In this document: one piece after another, positions 33,401 to 42,344 of the stretch
How the letters are laid out: each line of letters starts with the position of its first letter
How positions within the stretch are numbered: position 1 is the stretch's first letter
Assembly (NCBI GenBank): GCA_019417325.1
Contig: DXVO01000021.1
Coordinates: 160,712-224,711 of the forward strand
From: Parabacteroides sp.
GTDB taxonomy: Bacteria; Bacteroidota; Bacteroidia; Bacteroidales; Tannerellaceae
Direction of reading: 5' to 3'
DNA: 64,000 nucleotides
Made by a program: the position numbers and the translations under genes
The notes under the pieces: model-generated
The model's input: the letters and a program-made list of their open reading frames with translations, nothing else
What the model was told of the DNA's origin: nothing
The model's database searches: none

Positions 33401-34779
33401 AATACGATAAGTATAATCAATACGGCAAAAGTTGCACTGCGTACCACACCACCGGCGCCGGCTTCTACCTCCTTGTTCATTTCTTCCGGCGTGAGGGTAC
33501 GCCCGGCAAGACGTTTGGTATAGATGTGTGCCAGTATACCTTCGATGATAACGATAGAACCGTCTACCACGATACCGAAGTCGATTGCTCCGAGGCTCAT
33601 CAGGTTTGCCGATACGCCGAACAGCCGCATCATAATAAAAGCAAACAGCATGGCCAGGGGAATGACCGATGCAACAATCAGCCCTGCCCGTACATTGCCA
33701 AGAAACAGCATCAATACTACAAATACGATAAGTGCGCCTTCTATCAGGTTGCGGACTACTGTCGAGATGTTCCGGTTTACCAGTTCCGAGCGGTTCAGGT
33801 AAGGCTCTACGCTTATTCCTTCGGGAAGCATCTTCTGGACTTTTGCCACGCGGATTTCCAGTTCTTTGGTTACTACATTGGCGTTGGCTCCTTTCAGCAT
33901 CATGGCGATACCGCCCACACATTCGCCTTTACCGTCCATCGTCATGGCACCGAAACGTTTGGGGGCGCCAAAACGGACGGTTCCTACATCACTGATATGA
34001 ATAGGGATGCCGCCCCGGTTGGTTATCACGATACGTTCTATGTCTTTTGTCCTGCTAATCATACCTTCCGAGCGGATATAATAAGCGCGGTTCACTTTCT
34101 CTATATAGCTGCCTCCCGTATTCTGGTTATTGCTGTTGAGGGCTTCGAACACTTCGCCGATGGTAATGTTCAGGGAGTAAAGGGCGTCGGGGTCTACAGC
34201 CACTTCATATTGTTTCAGGTAACCGCCGAAGCTGTTTATTTCCACAATCCCCGGAATACCGGACAATTGGCGCTTTACAATCCAATCTTGTATGGTGCGG
34301 AGTTCCATCGCGTCATATTTATCCTCATATCCGGGGGCAACCTTCAATATGTATTGGTAGATTTCTCCCAGCCCGGTTGTGATGGGCATCAATTCCGGCG
34401 TTCCCAGTTCGGCTGGTATTTCACCGGAAACGGATTGTATCTGTTCGTTGATAAGTTGCCGCGCATCGAGTGTGGGTACGCTTTCCTTAAAAACGACCGT
34501 CACCAGCGATAAACCGAAACGGGATACCGAACGTATCTCTTCCACGTTCATAATGTTGCTCATGGCAATCTCGATCGGCAGTGTAATCAGTTGTTCTACT
34601 TCCTGTGGGGCAAGGGTGGGCGAGACAGTTACGATTTGTACCTGGTTGTTGGTAATATCCGGTACGGCATCAATCGGTAATGTCAGCATTGCATAGATTC
34701 CACCTATCAGCAGGAATAAGGCGGTTAGCCCTACAAACAGTTTCTTCTGTATGGAAAAACGGACAATAGCTTTAAACAT
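30445..34779 (-). CDS. CzcA/CusA-type heavy-metal RND pump fused to a TolC-like channel
   Basis: A 1444-residue protein. Residues 1 to about 1035 are an HME-RND transporter with 12 helices and the relay motif DFGIVVDGSIVIIEG (the D-x6-D-x7-E residues of CzcA are kept). Around 1045 a signal-peptide-like helix (TIPVILLAILLLSPAYASAQ) leads into an outer-membrane efflux protein domain (SLDEAIAIAIENHPRLKTAS...) to the C-terminus. The fusion gives pump and channel 1:1 at synthesis. Either the extra helix passes the channel part to the periplasm or it is cleaved by signal peptidase. Such fusions are known in Bacteroidetes. Export of divalent metals or copper/silver is likely; which metal is unclear. 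Confidence 0.93.
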   Translation of the reverse strand: MFKAIVRFSIQKKLFVGLTALFLLIGGIYAMLTLPIDAVPDITNNQVQIVTVSPTLAPQEVEQLITLPIEIAMSNIMNVEEIRSVSRFGLSLVTVVFKESVPTLDARQLINEQIQSVSGEIPAELGTPELMPITTGLGEIYQYILKVAPGYEDKYDAMELRTIQDWIVKRQLSGIPGIVEINSFGGYLKQYEVAVDPDALYSLNITIGEVFEALNSNNQNTGGSYIEKVNRAYYIRSEGMISRTKDIERIVITNRGGIPIHISDVGTVRFGAPKRFGAMTMDGKGECVGGIAMMLKGANANVVTKELEIRVAKVQKMLPEGISVEPYLNRSELVNRNISTVVRNLIEGALIVFVVLMLFLGNVRAGLIVASVIPLAMLFAFIMMRLFGVSANLMSLGAIDFGIVVDGSIVIIEGILAHIYTKRLAGRTLTPEEMNKEVEAGAGGVVRSATFAVLIILIVFFPILTLTGIEGKYFTPMAKTLVFCIIGALILSLTYVPMMASLFLKHTISTKKTLADRFFEKLNLLYQKGLHFCLHHIYATTLTAFAMLAGALLLFTRLGAEFIPTLDEGDFAMQMTLPAGSSLTRSIELSSQAQKVLKEKFPEIKHVVAKIGTAEVPTDPMAVEDADVMIIMKPFKEWTSAGSRAEMVEKMKKALEPITGAEFNFSQPIQLRFNELMTGAKADIAIKLYGEDMAELYAKAKEAAVLVRQVPGASDVLVEQAMGLPQLVVKYDRAKIARYGMNISELNTIIRTAYAGEAAGIIFENERRFDLVVRLDNKKVSDLNLDKLFVRTAEGIQIPVSEVATIELVNGPLQINRDATKRRIVIGVNVRNADIQQVVNNIQDTLDKDIKLKPGYYFEYGGQFENLQNAINTLLIVIPVALALILLLLFFAFKSVTYTLVVFSTVPLSLIGGIVALWLRDLPFSISAGVGFIALFGVAVLNGILMINHFNDLRKQTTYSMTTNKIIRKGCPHLLRPVFLTGLVASLGFVPMAIAKSAGAEVQRPLATVVIGGLIVSTILTLIIIPVFYRMVNITPVWWRKLRKPKRTIPVILLAILLLSPAYASAQTEGAKAVSLDEAIAIAIENHPRLKTASAAIDYSKAGRGQILETASTSFNYSWGQINGEVRNDNQMELTQSFGSLLTPFYKNALVSRQVETGRYYKEMVKKEITAEVKRAYVYYQYANRLCSLYREQNDLAGRLQKAGQLRYEQGDITLLERNMTTTLAADLRARLIQAEEEYRLAARRFTWACYADYAIIPADTSLSVLPVQTDANLLSDVYKDFFISQADEKKAMLNIERSRFFPELSLGYVRQKIAPLSGLNSWMVGVSFPVLFFPQHSKIKQAKIDAYIARTTAEANIRQTDNRISELQAMLRKQSESIRYYTTGALPEAEALLKSALIQFRESETDITQFVQSLNAAREIQKGYIEAVYNYNIAALELELYTK

Positions 34780-34992
34780 CTTTTTTTATACTTTGATTTA
34801 ATGATTGCAAAATAAAAGAGGGGGAATACCTTATACAATATGAAACGGTTGAACTCGCCCGATTGGCAAATGAACTGTCTGATTCCGGCAATGAGTTAAA
34901 CCGCCCCAAAAAGAGTTCCGGCATTTATGATGCAGTTTTTTATAATCAGGCTATCTGTTTGTTTTTAGTATGGCAGGTTTAATCATTATCAT

Positions 34993-35000
34993 TACCTTTG
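34993..35000 (+). promoter_or_regulatory. -7 promoter element for the lipoprotein gene
   Basis: TACCTTTG matches TAnnTTTG, about 115 bases before the lipoprotein start. No good -33 match is seen at the usual spacing. The rest of the 337-base divergent gap 34780-35116 shows no other feature. Confidence 0.45.
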
Positions 35001-35116
35001 TTTTTCAATTGATGTAGATAATACAGGCGTTTTAGCGGGAAGTTGTATGAGAAACTACACATGGGCATTACATATGAAACTGATAAAATAAAGTGTAAAA
35101 CATAATTAAATTAGGA

Positions 35117-36295
35117 ATGAAAACAAATACATTATCGCTTATTATGACTTTACTATTGTTGTCGAGTGCTTGCGGCAATCGTGCAAAAGAAAATAATAAA
35201 GCAGTGGAGCCGGAAGAAAATAAAACGACCGAAACACCTCTTACCGAAATATCACCTGTCGAAACTTCCGTTGTGGAGAATACCCGGTTCCCGGATGATG
35301 CGGAAATTACATTCAGAAGCGAAAAATCCGGTAGTTATAGAAATCCGTCATGTTGGTTTGATGATATGTTACTCCATATTGATGAATCGGAATACAGGGA
35401 GGTGTTTAACATGTATAAGAATCGGGTGGATACCACCAATAAGATACAAGCAGTGAATGGTGTTTTTTCGGTTCCTTTGAAAGACGGGGCTATGAAAAAA
35501 CTGATCAACAATACGGATATGTCGAGTGATGCCAGTATGGAATATGAATATGCCGGCTCTATTCCCTCTCTTAATTACTATAAATTTATTCGTTCCGCAT
35601 ACGCAGGTACAGGCTTCTCCCTTATCTCATCAAAAACCGGAGAAGAGTTTTTATTCGATAGCGATCCGCTGTTCTCTCCTAATATGGAATATTGTGTAAC
35701 AGCAGGTATAGAAGCGGAAGGAGTCGATAGAAATAGCTTTATACATGTTTATGGGGCAACGGAAACCGGATTTGATTATTTATTCGGATTATGGTCTGTC
35801 GGGATTCTTATCGACGAGGCCTGTTGGTTTCATAATACATCCCTATACCTCAAAACTTATGAAAATAAAGAAAATGAACCGGAAGGAGATATCATAGAGT
35901 TTCAATATTTCAAGGTCGATTTAAGTAAAATAAAGGACTATAACTTGAAAGTGGACGAAAGTTGGTATGGGGAATATGAATTTGCCACGAATGCGTCTGA
36001 AGAAGATGATTGGCACGAGTCCGGAGCCTACTCGATAGTTATTAAACCTGATTCCTGTATTTTTTCGGCGGCTGGTTACCAACTTTATTTTGAGGAGTTA
36101 TGTACAATCGAAGAAAAAAGGGCGGATGTAATCAATCTGTATTTTTACAAATTGCTCGAAGGGTCAAGCAGGCACGACAAAGAACCTTTTCTTGGAACAC
36201 TCTTTCGGAAGGACGGTAAATATTATATCAACAGTCCGGCATTGAACAGTGAATCGGTTTACAATGTGGATATAGAGATAAAAAAGACAAAATAA
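35117..36295 (+). CDS. Hypothetical lipoprotein
   Basis: A 392-residue protein with a lipoprotein signal (LLLLSSAC, Cys19), then a Glu/Thr/Pro-rich linker (about 25-55) and a beta-rich domain with many Asp, Tyr and Trp residues (DESWYGEYEFATNASEEDDW). The family is not recognised. It is divergent from the efflux operon and monocistronic as far as can be seen, probably facing the periplasm or cell surface. Confidence 0.75.
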   Translation: MKTNTLSLIMTLLLLSSACGNRAKENNKAVEPEENKTTETPLTEISPVETSVVENTRFPDDAEITFRSEKSGSYRNPSCWFDDMLLHIDESEYREVFNMYKNRVDTTNKIQAVNGVFSVPLKDGAMKKLINNTDMSSDASMEYEYAGSIPSLNYYKFIRSAYAGTGFSLISSKTGEEFLFDSDPLFSPNMEYCVTAGIEAEGVDRNSFIHVYGATETGFDYLFGLWSVGILIDEACWFHNTSLYLKTYENKENEPEGDIIEFQYFKVDLSKIKDYNLKVDESWYGEYEFATNASEEDDWHESGAYSIVIKPDSCIFSAAGYQLYFEELCTIEEKRADVINLYFYKLLEGSSRHDKEPFLGTLFRKDGKYYINSPALNSESVYNVDIEIKKTK

Positions 36296-36343
36296 TAACC
36301 AGATAGGCGACGCCGTTCGGCATCTACTGTAAACGCCGGCCTG

Positions 36344-36437
36344 TATCGACGGCAGTTACCGAGCGGTATCGACAGCAGTTATCGGGCGGTATCGCCGGCA
36401 GTTACCGAACGGTAAAGGTCGACGCTACCGCTCGGTA
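36344..36437. repeat. Three 23-bp tandem repeats plus inverted half-copy
   Basis: Units TATCG(A/C)C(G/A)GCAGTTA(C/T)CG(A/G)(G/A)CGG start at 36344, 36367 and 36390. An inverted half-copy containing TACCGCTCGGTA follows at 36426-36437. The stretch is GC-rich against an AT-rich surrounding and lies between the lipoprotein gene and the outer-membrane barrel gene. The unit contains self-complementary CCG...CGG, so the RNA could fold into serial hairpins. Confidence 0.7.
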
Positions 36438-36566
36438 AAGCCTGTCGTTACAAAAAAGCGGCTTTCTTTGCTAAACACCTTCGAAAACCTGCATTTCGTC
36501 AATCTTATTTTTCCTTGTTTCCCGTAGTCCGTAGTTTCGCTTAAAGATTTAAATAAAACACGAAAC

Positions 36567-39026
36567 ATGCGGACAATTAAGATTTTATGGATTTTACTTT
36601 TAGGAATGGTTTCAATTCCTTTTTGGGCACAGGATGCCGGAATTTGTATTTCCGGTAAAATAACCGATGCGAATGGCTGTCCGATGGAAAGCGTAACCTT
36701 ATTACTTCTACATGCTGCGGATTCATCTTATGTAACCGGAGGAATAACCGATACAAACGGTCTGTTTGCTTTTGCCGGCTTGAAACCACAGGATTATTAT
36801 CTGGAAGTTACGATGTTGGGATTCCGAAAACAATATATTCCCATCCGTTTCCTAACCGACCGGCAAAATAAAAACCTGGGGACACTGGTTCTGGAAGAAG
36901 ACAGCCGGATGCTGTCCGGGGTAACGGTAACAGGCAAACGTCCCCTGATGAAAATGGAACCGGGTACAACCACGTTCCATATGGATGCAATGGTATCAGG
37001 TTCGCAGGGGAATGTGCTGGATGCTTTGCGTAGCCTTCCCGGAGTGGTGGTGAATGAAGACGGAAGCGTTCTGTTGAACGGTCAACCAGGAATCCATGTG
37101 CTTGTCAACGGGAAAAGTACCTACCTGTCCGGTGATAAGTTAGTGAATTATTTGCGCTCCATGCCTGTATCCTCCATTAAGGATATAGAACTGGTGACGA
37201 ATCCTTCCGCCAAGTACGATGCTTCCGGTAAGACGGGATTGATAGATATCCGTACACAGAAAGTCGCAACCAAAGGATGGACCGCCCATGTAAATACCGG
37301 CTACCAGCAAAATCAGGATGGCAGATGGAATGCGGGCGGACGTTTCACCTGGCAAAAGAACAAGGTCGGCGTATTTATGGACTATTCCCATTCGCAAGGC
37401 AAATATAAATCCACACTGGATGTCTTCAGGGAATACCGGAGGCCGGAGGGTAAGGCGGAAGAAGATATGCAGGTCAACCAAAGTTCGTATCTTAAAGACC
37501 GTATCCGGACAAACTGGGTGCGTATCGGTATGGATTATGATATAAATGAGCAGTTCACCTTCGGCCTGTCTTCCATAGGCGATTTCTTAACCAAGCGATT
37601 GCCCGGCAGCACCGAAACTCGCTTTAACCGGAAGGGGAGTCCTGTAGACTCAATCCTGTATACACAAAATGAATCCGGCCTGAATCAACGGGGATTCTCG
37701 GGAGGTACTTGCCTGAGTTATAAGGATGACCGGAAGCGGACGGCGGATATCTCGTTCGACTATCTGCTGCATGCGCATCAGGAAGCGATTTGGATGGAGA
37801 GTGAAATGAAAGACCCTGCCGCCCGGTTGCTCAACAGCGATAGGATGAGGGGAGATTTAAAAGGGAATATCCATATGTATTCCGCACAGGCTAATACAAC
37901 GATTCCCTTATTTCAGAAAGCAACCTTGCAAGCCGGGGCTAAGTTTACCTGGGTAAGCCTGGATAACAATGCCCTTTATCAAAACGATCGCCAAAAGGGG
38001 TGGCAAACGAATTATGGCTTAAGCAACTCTTACGATTACAGCGAGAATATCAATGCTGCGTATATTCAGGCAAATACACAGACCGGCTATTTTAATCTGG
38101 AAGCCGGGTTACGGCTGGAGCAGACGCGTATTAGCGGTGTGCATCATCCTTCGGACGTGGCTTTGCGGGATTCTTCCTACAGGGATACTTACCTGCATCT
38201 GTTCCCGACTTTAACGGTTCGGTATAATTTTCCGGGAACGGAAAACAGCCTTTCGGTTTTATACAACCGGCGGATTGTCCGCCCCAATTACCGGGATTTA
38301 AGTCCCTTCAATTATATATGGGATGAATATACCCGGTCTACCGGAAACCCGGATTTGCGTGCCGAACTGACGGACAATATAGAATGGACCTATATTCATA
38401 AGCGGATGTACCGTACCACGCTTTTCTTTTCGCATACCAAAGACCCGATAATGCAGAACATCGAACTGTTGGACAATGATGTGGCGGTGGTCTATCCTGA
38501 AAACTTTAAAAACAACCTGCGCATAGGGGTAAGGCTGGATGCCGGCAACCTCATCCGGCTGAAAGCCTGGCGCATGACGGCAAATGCGACTTGCTTTTAT
38601 AGCCTGTATAAATGGGAAGAGTTTGGCAAGGCCATCGAAAAAAAACTTTTTACTCCTTCTGCCAGTATAAACAACCAGTTCACTTTTCCTTACGGATGGA
38701 ACGTGGAATTATCCGGTTTCTATAACGGCAGGATGGCTATCGGACAAGCTACGGTAAAACCTCATTATTCCGTATCGGCAGCCATACAAAAGAAGGTGTG
38801 GGGCGACAGGCTTACTTTGCGGCTGTATGCCAACGATTTGTTCCAGAGCAACCGCCAGGATTTGGAAATGACGCTGGTGGGAAACAGGGGAGAGGCTTCT
38901 ACCCGGCAGTTTAATGATTACCGTTGCATCGGCATTTCCGTTTCCCTTTATTTGAAACAGGGGAAGGCTTCTGAAAAAAACAGGCGTGATACCACAATCG
39001 ACCAGAGCAAAAGAATATCTTTGTAG
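36567..39026 (+). CDS. Outer-membrane beta-barrel receptor of TonB-dependent type
   Basis: An 819-residue protein: signal peptide ending IPFWAQ (about residue 21), carboxypeptidase-regulatory-like domain (ISGKITDANGCPMESVTLLL), plug-like region (MSGSQGNVLDALRSLPGVVV is close to residues 143-161; VNGKSTYLSGDKLVNYLRSM) and a long barrel of the OMP_b-brl_3 type. No clear TonB box is visible. It heads an apparent operon with a LytS/LytTR pair, so it may be controlled by, or signal to, that pair. Substrate unknown. Confidence 0.85.
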   Translation: MRTIKILWILLLGMVSIPFWAQDAGICISGKITDANGCPMESVTLLLLHAADSSYVTGGITDTNGLFAFAGLKPQDYYLEVTMLGFRKQYIPIRFLTDRQNKNLGTLVLEEDSRMLSGVTVTGKRPLMKMEPGTTTFHMDAMVSGSQGNVLDALRSLPGVVVNEDGSVLLNGQPGIHVLVNGKSTYLSGDKLVNYLRSMPVSSIKDIELVTNPSAKYDASGKTGLIDIRTQKVATKGWTAHVNTGYQQNQDGRWNAGGRFTWQKNKVGVFMDYSHSQGKYKSTLDVFREYRRPEGKAEEDMQVNQSSYLKDRIRTNWVRIGMDYDINEQFTFGLSSIGDFLTKRLPGSTETRFNRKGSPVDSILYTQNESGLNQRGFSGGTCLSYKDDRKRTADISFDYLLHAHQEAIWMESEMKDPAARLLNSDRMRGDLKGNIHMYSAQANTTIPLFQKATLQAGAKFTWVSLDNNALYQNDRQKGWQTNYGLSNSYDYSENINAAYIQANTQTGYFNLEAGLRLEQTRISGVHHPSDVALRDSSYRDTYLHLFPTLTVRYNFPGTENSLSVLYNRRIVRPNYRDLSPFNYIWDEYTRSTGNPDLRAELTDNIEWTYIHKRMYRTTLFFSHTKDPIMQNIELLDNDVAVVYPENFKNNLRIGVRLDAGNLIRLKAWRMTANATCFYSLYKWEEFGKAIEKKLFTPSASINNQFTFPYGWNVELSGFYNGRMAIGQATVKPHYSVSAAIQKKVWGDRLTLRLYANDLFQSNRQDLEMTLVGNRGEASTRQFNDYRCIGISVSLYLKQGKASEKNRRDTTIDQSKRISL
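39016..39023 (+). promoter_or_regulatory. Possible internal promoter for the second LytS/LytTR pair
   Basis: TATCTTTG matches the -7 consensus inside the last codons of the barrel gene, 18 bases before the kinase ATG at 39041. There is no clear -33. It may allow separate expression of the kinase and regulator. Confidence 0.35.
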
Positions 39027-39040
39027 AAGAAGTGCGGCTT

Positions 39041-40081
39041 ATGAAATCGAAATATAGTTTATGGATGCCTTTGCTGATGGCATTTTTCGCTTGCTGTTGC
39101 ATATGGATCATTACGGATATGGCTTATGGCGTCCGTATGTGGGAAATAAGTGGGGCCGGCTGGATTAAACGGTTGGAGGCGCTTGCCGTAATGTTTCTGT
39201 CCGGTATATTCTCTTATATTTTCTTTTGCCGGATAGCCAACCGTTTCCTTGGGAAAAAGAAGGGTAACAACCTGCTTTTACGGATACAGGAATATGGAAT
39301 CGTATTTGCTTTTATCCTGCTTGTAGTGAATGCGGCTCTGTTTGTTGTATTCATTTATATCAACCGGGCCGGTTTCCGCTGGGGGGAAGTGCTTCTGATA
39401 AACACGGCGGCTGTTCCTCTTTTCCTGTTCTATTATATCTTAATCCGGGATCATATCCTTTTCACAAAATATACGGAGAGCACTCTCCAACTGGAGAAAG
39501 TCAGAGTGGACCATCTGGAAAGTGAACTGAAATTGCTGGAAGCGCAATACCATCCCCATTTCCTTTTTAATGCGCTCAATACCGTGTATTTCCAGATAGA
39601 CGAGGAGAATGAGGAAGCGATAGAAACGATCGATTTGCTTTCGAGCCTGTTGCGTTACCAGCTTTATGATATAAACGGGCAGGTCCCGGTCCACCGCGAA
39701 ATGGACTACCTGCAAAACTATATCCGGTTCCAGAAACTCCGTATGACGGAACGTCTGCAATTGCAATGCTACATAGACCCAGCATTGCAGGAGCAGACCG
39801 TCCATCCGTTGCTTTTCCAACCTTTGTTGGAGAATGCGTTTAAATATGTTGGTGGAGATTATAAGCTGAATGTGGATATCCGCCCGGAAGGAAATGCAAT
39901 CCATTTTAAGGTTACGAACTCGGTTGCTTTGACGGATGTTCTTGAAAAAGAAAAGAAAGGCATCGGCATCGAGAACCTGAAAAGAAGATTGGACTTGCTC
40001 TATCCGGGTAAACACGAACTGACAATCAGGCAGGATGACCATGAATATGCCGTAGATTTAATTATTGAACTTTCTGAATGA
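39041..40081 (+). CDS. LytS-like sensor histidine kinase
   Basis: A 346-residue protein starting at ATG 39041 (an in-frame GTG at 39032 is less likely). It has four hydrophobic helices within residues 1-140, a linker QLEKVRVDHLESELKLLEAQ, the His box YHPHFLFNALNTVYFQID and the ATPase region LLENAFKYVGGDYKL with GIGIENLKRRLDLLYPG. The stop is one base before the regulator start. It is an inner-membrane kinase for the following LytTR regulator. Confidence 0.92.
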   Translation: MKSKYSLWMPLLMAFFACCCIWIITDMAYGVRMWEISGAGWIKRLEALAVMFLSGIFSYIFFCRIANRFLGKKKGNNLLLRIQEYGIVFAFILLVVNAALFVVFIYINRAGFRWGEVLLINTAAVPLFLFYYILIRDHILFTKYTESTLQLEKVRVDHLESELKLLEAQYHPHFLFNALNTVYFQIDEENEEAIETIDLLSSLLRYQLYDINGQVPVHREMDYLQNYIRFQKLRMTERLQLQCYIDPALQEQTVHPLLFQPLLENAFKYVGGDYKLNVDIRPEGNAIHFKVTNSVALTDVLEKEKKGIGIENLKRRLDLLYPGKHELTIRQDDHEYAVDLIIELSE

Positions 40082-40082
40082 T

Positions 40083-40793
40083 ATGGAAATAAAATGTATA
40101 ATCACAGATGATGAGCCGATTGCACGGAAAGGCTTGAAAAGGTATATCGGCAAGATTGATTATCTGACGGTAATCGGCGAATGCGAAGATGCCATACAGT
40201 TGAATACGATGTTGCAATCTGTCCAACCGGACCTTTTGTTTCTGGATATTGAAATGCCGCACCTGACGGGACTGGAATTTCTTGCCAGCCTGCGGAATCC
40301 GCCGAAAGTGATTATAACTTCTGCCCATAAGGAATATGCTTTGCAGGGTTTCGAACTCGATGTGGTGGACTATCTGCTCAAACCAATTCCTTTCCAACGT
40401 TTTCTGAAAGCTGTGAATAAGGTTCATGCGCTTATGGAGGGCGAGTTGCCGGAGAAAGAAAAGGAAGATGAATATATCTTCGTAAAAAGCGAAAAGCAGC
40501 TTAAAAAGATTTATCTGAAAGAGATTCTGTATGTCGAGAGCATGGAGAACTATATCATTATCCATACCCTTTCATCCAAAGAAATTGTAAATACCCGTTT
40601 GAAGTCTGTTCTTGCTTCGCTTCCGGAGAAATACTTTTTGCAGGTGCACCGCTCGTATGTGGTAAACCTTTCGCAGATAAAAGCAATCGAAGGGAACCAG
40701 CTTCTTATAGCCGGCGATAAAATACCGGTTACCCGCACCCTGCGTGAGCAGGTCTATAAAGCAATCATAAACAACCGCCTGATTTCAAAATAA
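40083..40793 (+). CDS. LytTR-family response regulator
   Basis: A 236-residue protein, start ATG 40083. The receiver has CIITDDEPIARKGLKRYIGK, acceptor Asp in LLFLDIEMPHLTGLEFL and DYLLKPIPFQRF. The LytTR domain includes FVKSEKQLKKIYLKEILYVE and YFLQVHRSYVVNLSQIKAIE. It is translationally coupled to the kinase and probably regulates the outer-membrane barrel gene upstream. Confidence 0.92.
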   Translation: MEIKCIITDDEPIARKGLKRYIGKIDYLTVIGECEDAIQLNTMLQSVQPDLLFLDIEMPHLTGLEFLASLRNPPKVIITSAHKEYALQGFELDVVDYLLKPIPFQRFLKAVNKVHALMEGELPEKEKEDEYIFVKSEKQLKKIYLKEILYVESMENYIIIHTLSSKEIVNTRLKSVLASLPEKYFLQVHRSYVVNLSQIKAIEGNQLLIAGDKIPVTRTLREQVYKAIINNRLISK

Positions 40794-40820
40794 ATACCGG
40801 ACATACATAAATATATAAAT

Positions 40821-40860
40821 GAACTAAAAGTCGTATGGAGAGAAACAACTTTTTTAGTTC
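40821..40860 (+). terminator. Hairpin after the LytTR gene
   Basis: GAACTAAAA (40821-40829) and TTTTAGTTC (40852-40860) form a perfect 9-bp stem around a 22-base loop. The T-run is inside the 3' arm, not after it, so it may act as a terminator or as a binding site. The rest of the 40794-41001 gap has no gene. Confidence 0.35.
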
Positions 40861-41001
40861 TTTGGAGGTTAACTTATTCTACTAAAAGGATTGAGATAAA
40901 ATCGCTTTTTCATATATTATATGAAGCTGTTTGAATATTTCATATCAGATATAAATGTAATCGAAGAATAGAATAGTGTTAATTAGTAAGTTAAGGATAG
41001 T

Positions 41002-42252
41002 ATGGCATCGGTAAAGATAAAATTCAGAAAGTCGAAATTTAAAAGCGGAAAAGGTTCTTGTTTTATTCAATTGATCCATAAACGGAAAATGACCACTGTT
41101 GCTACCGGCATAAAGCTGAGTGGAAAGGAATGGGATAGCCGGAAGTCGTGTGTTATTTTTGGCAAGGCAACAGCCAAGCGGGTTAAAGAGTTGCTTGCCA
41201 TTCAGGAAAGGCTGGAAAAGATTGTAGGAGAATTTGAAAATATGATTATGGAAAAGGTAAACAACCAAGTTGATTTTACCGTAGATATGCTTGTTCAGGA
41301 ATATAAGAAAAAGGAATTTTCCAAAAGTTTTTTTGTGTTAATGGAGCGGCGCATCGTACAATTGGAAGAAGCAGGCCAGGAAAGAACAGCCGTAAATTAT
41401 CAGAGTGCGTTAAGGAAGTTCAGATTATTCAGACGGGAACAGGACATTTCATGCAGGGACTTAACGGAACTGGTTATTGGAGAGTTCGAGGTTTACCTGA
41501 AAAAAGAAAATTGCAGCCTGAATACGATTTCCTATTATATGAGGATATTAAAGGCTGTCTATAATTACGGGGTTAAAAAGCAATGGATTAAAGAAAACCG
41601 GTATCCGTTCCGGAATGTGTTTACAGGAATGGAAAAAACAGCTAAACGTGCGGTGGAAGGCGAGGTTGTACAACAGTTAATCAGTCTGGATTTACATCAT
41701 TCATTCGAGTTGGACCTGGCAAAAGATATGTTCTTATTTAGTATCTATACACGGGGAATGAGTTTTATAGATGTTGCTAACCTTAAAAAAACGGATATTA
41801 ATGGAAATATATTGGTATATAAACGCCATAAGACCAACCAGAGAATGCAAGTTACCCTTATTGGTTGTGCTTGGCAGATTGTACAAAAATATGCTGGGAT
41901 GATGAGAGAGTCTGTTTTCCTGTTTCCTTTGCTTTATCATCCCGAAAAACGAAAGAATGCGGTTTATGCATCTACACTTCATACATATAACGAACGGCTG
42001 AAAATAATATCGGATATGTTGCAATTAACAGAACATCTTACCTCGTATACATCCCGGCATACCTGGGCTACTTTGGCAAAGAGAAATGGAGTGGATGTTC
42101 ATGTCATAAGTGAAGCGATGGGGCATACTTCTGAAAATACAACTCGCATTTATCTGGCGTCACTTAATAACGTAATTTTAGATAAAGCAAATCAAATCGT
42201 AATTAACTCTGTGGAAACTTTTCATAAAAACAAGTTGCGGAAATTAAAATAA
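41002..42252 (+). CDS. Tyrosine recombinase, probable DNA invertase of the fimbrial switch
   Basis: A 416-residue protein. The N-terminal arm-type region (residues 1-90) and SAM-like core-binding domain (about 105-215) precede the catalytic domain. Catalytic residues seen: Arg in FSIYTRGMSFIDVANL, Lys in VYKRHKTNQ, TSYTSRHTWATLAKR (Tyr in place of the first His of HxxR, as is usual in this Bacteroidetes group), MGHTSENT and the nucleophile Tyr in TTRIYLASLN. All key residues are present, so it is probably active. It ends 43 bases before the left 29-bp repeat of an invertible segment, which makes it the likely invertase. Confidence 0.9.
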   Translation: MASVKIKFRKSKFKSGKGSCFIQLIHKRKMTTVATGIKLSGKEWDSRKSCVIFGKATAKRVKELLAIQERLEKIVGEFENMIMEKVNNQVDFTVDMLVQEYKKKEFSKSFFVLMERRIVQLEEAGQERTAVNYQSALRKFRLFRREQDISCRDLTELVIGEFEVYLKKENCSLNTISYYMRILKAVYNYGVKKQWIKENRYPFRNVFTGMEKTAKRAVEGEVVQQLISLDLHHSFELDLAKDMFLFSIYTRGMSFIDVANLKKTDINGNILVYKRHKTNQRMQVTLIGCAWQIVQKYAGMMRESVFLFPLLYHPEKRKNAVYASTLHTYNERLKIISDMLQLTEHLTSYTSRHTWATLAKRNGVDVHVISEAMGHTSENTTRIYLASLNNVILDKANQIVINSVETFHKNKLRKLK

Positions 42253-42266
42253 AATCTCTACTTTTG
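42235..42266 (+). promoter_or_regulatory. Promoter reading into the invertible segment from the left
   Basis: -33 TTG at 42235-42237 (inside the recombinase gene end), a 21-base spacer and -7 TACTTTTG at 42259-42266. It lies outside the left inverted repeat and stays fixed when the segment flips. In the present orientation it reads antisense to the AraC-type gene; after inversion it would read that gene in sense. Confidence 0.5.
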
Positions 42267-42294
42267 AACCGATAATCCTTGATTTTCTAAGGTT

Positions 42295-42323
42295 TTCCTC
42301 TTTACAAGAGGTGGAATAGGAAA
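42295..42323 (+). repeat. Left 29-bp inverted repeat of the switch
   Basis: It begins TTCCTCTTTACAAGAGG and is identical over all 29 bases to the reverse complement of 43490-43518. It contains its own dyad CCTCTT-TAC-AAGAGG, a plausible recombinase core site. Confidence 0.95.
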
Positions 42324-42344
42324 AGTTTACTTTTTTTCCGAAGA

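Noticed and set aside
33199..34512. 437-codon open frame on the plus strand
   Set aside because: Antisense to the CzcA-type pump gene, rich in His and Cys with no coherent domain; a shadow of codon bias in the real gene.
36344..36437. Short CRISPR-like array
   Set aside because: The 23-bp units are directly adjacent without spacers.
41002..42252. This tyrosine recombinase as the recombinase of the cassette array
   Set aside because: It is 30 kb away and directly beside 29-bp inverted repeats that explain its role; its putative core (CCTCTTTACAAGAGG) does not resemble the cassette cores.
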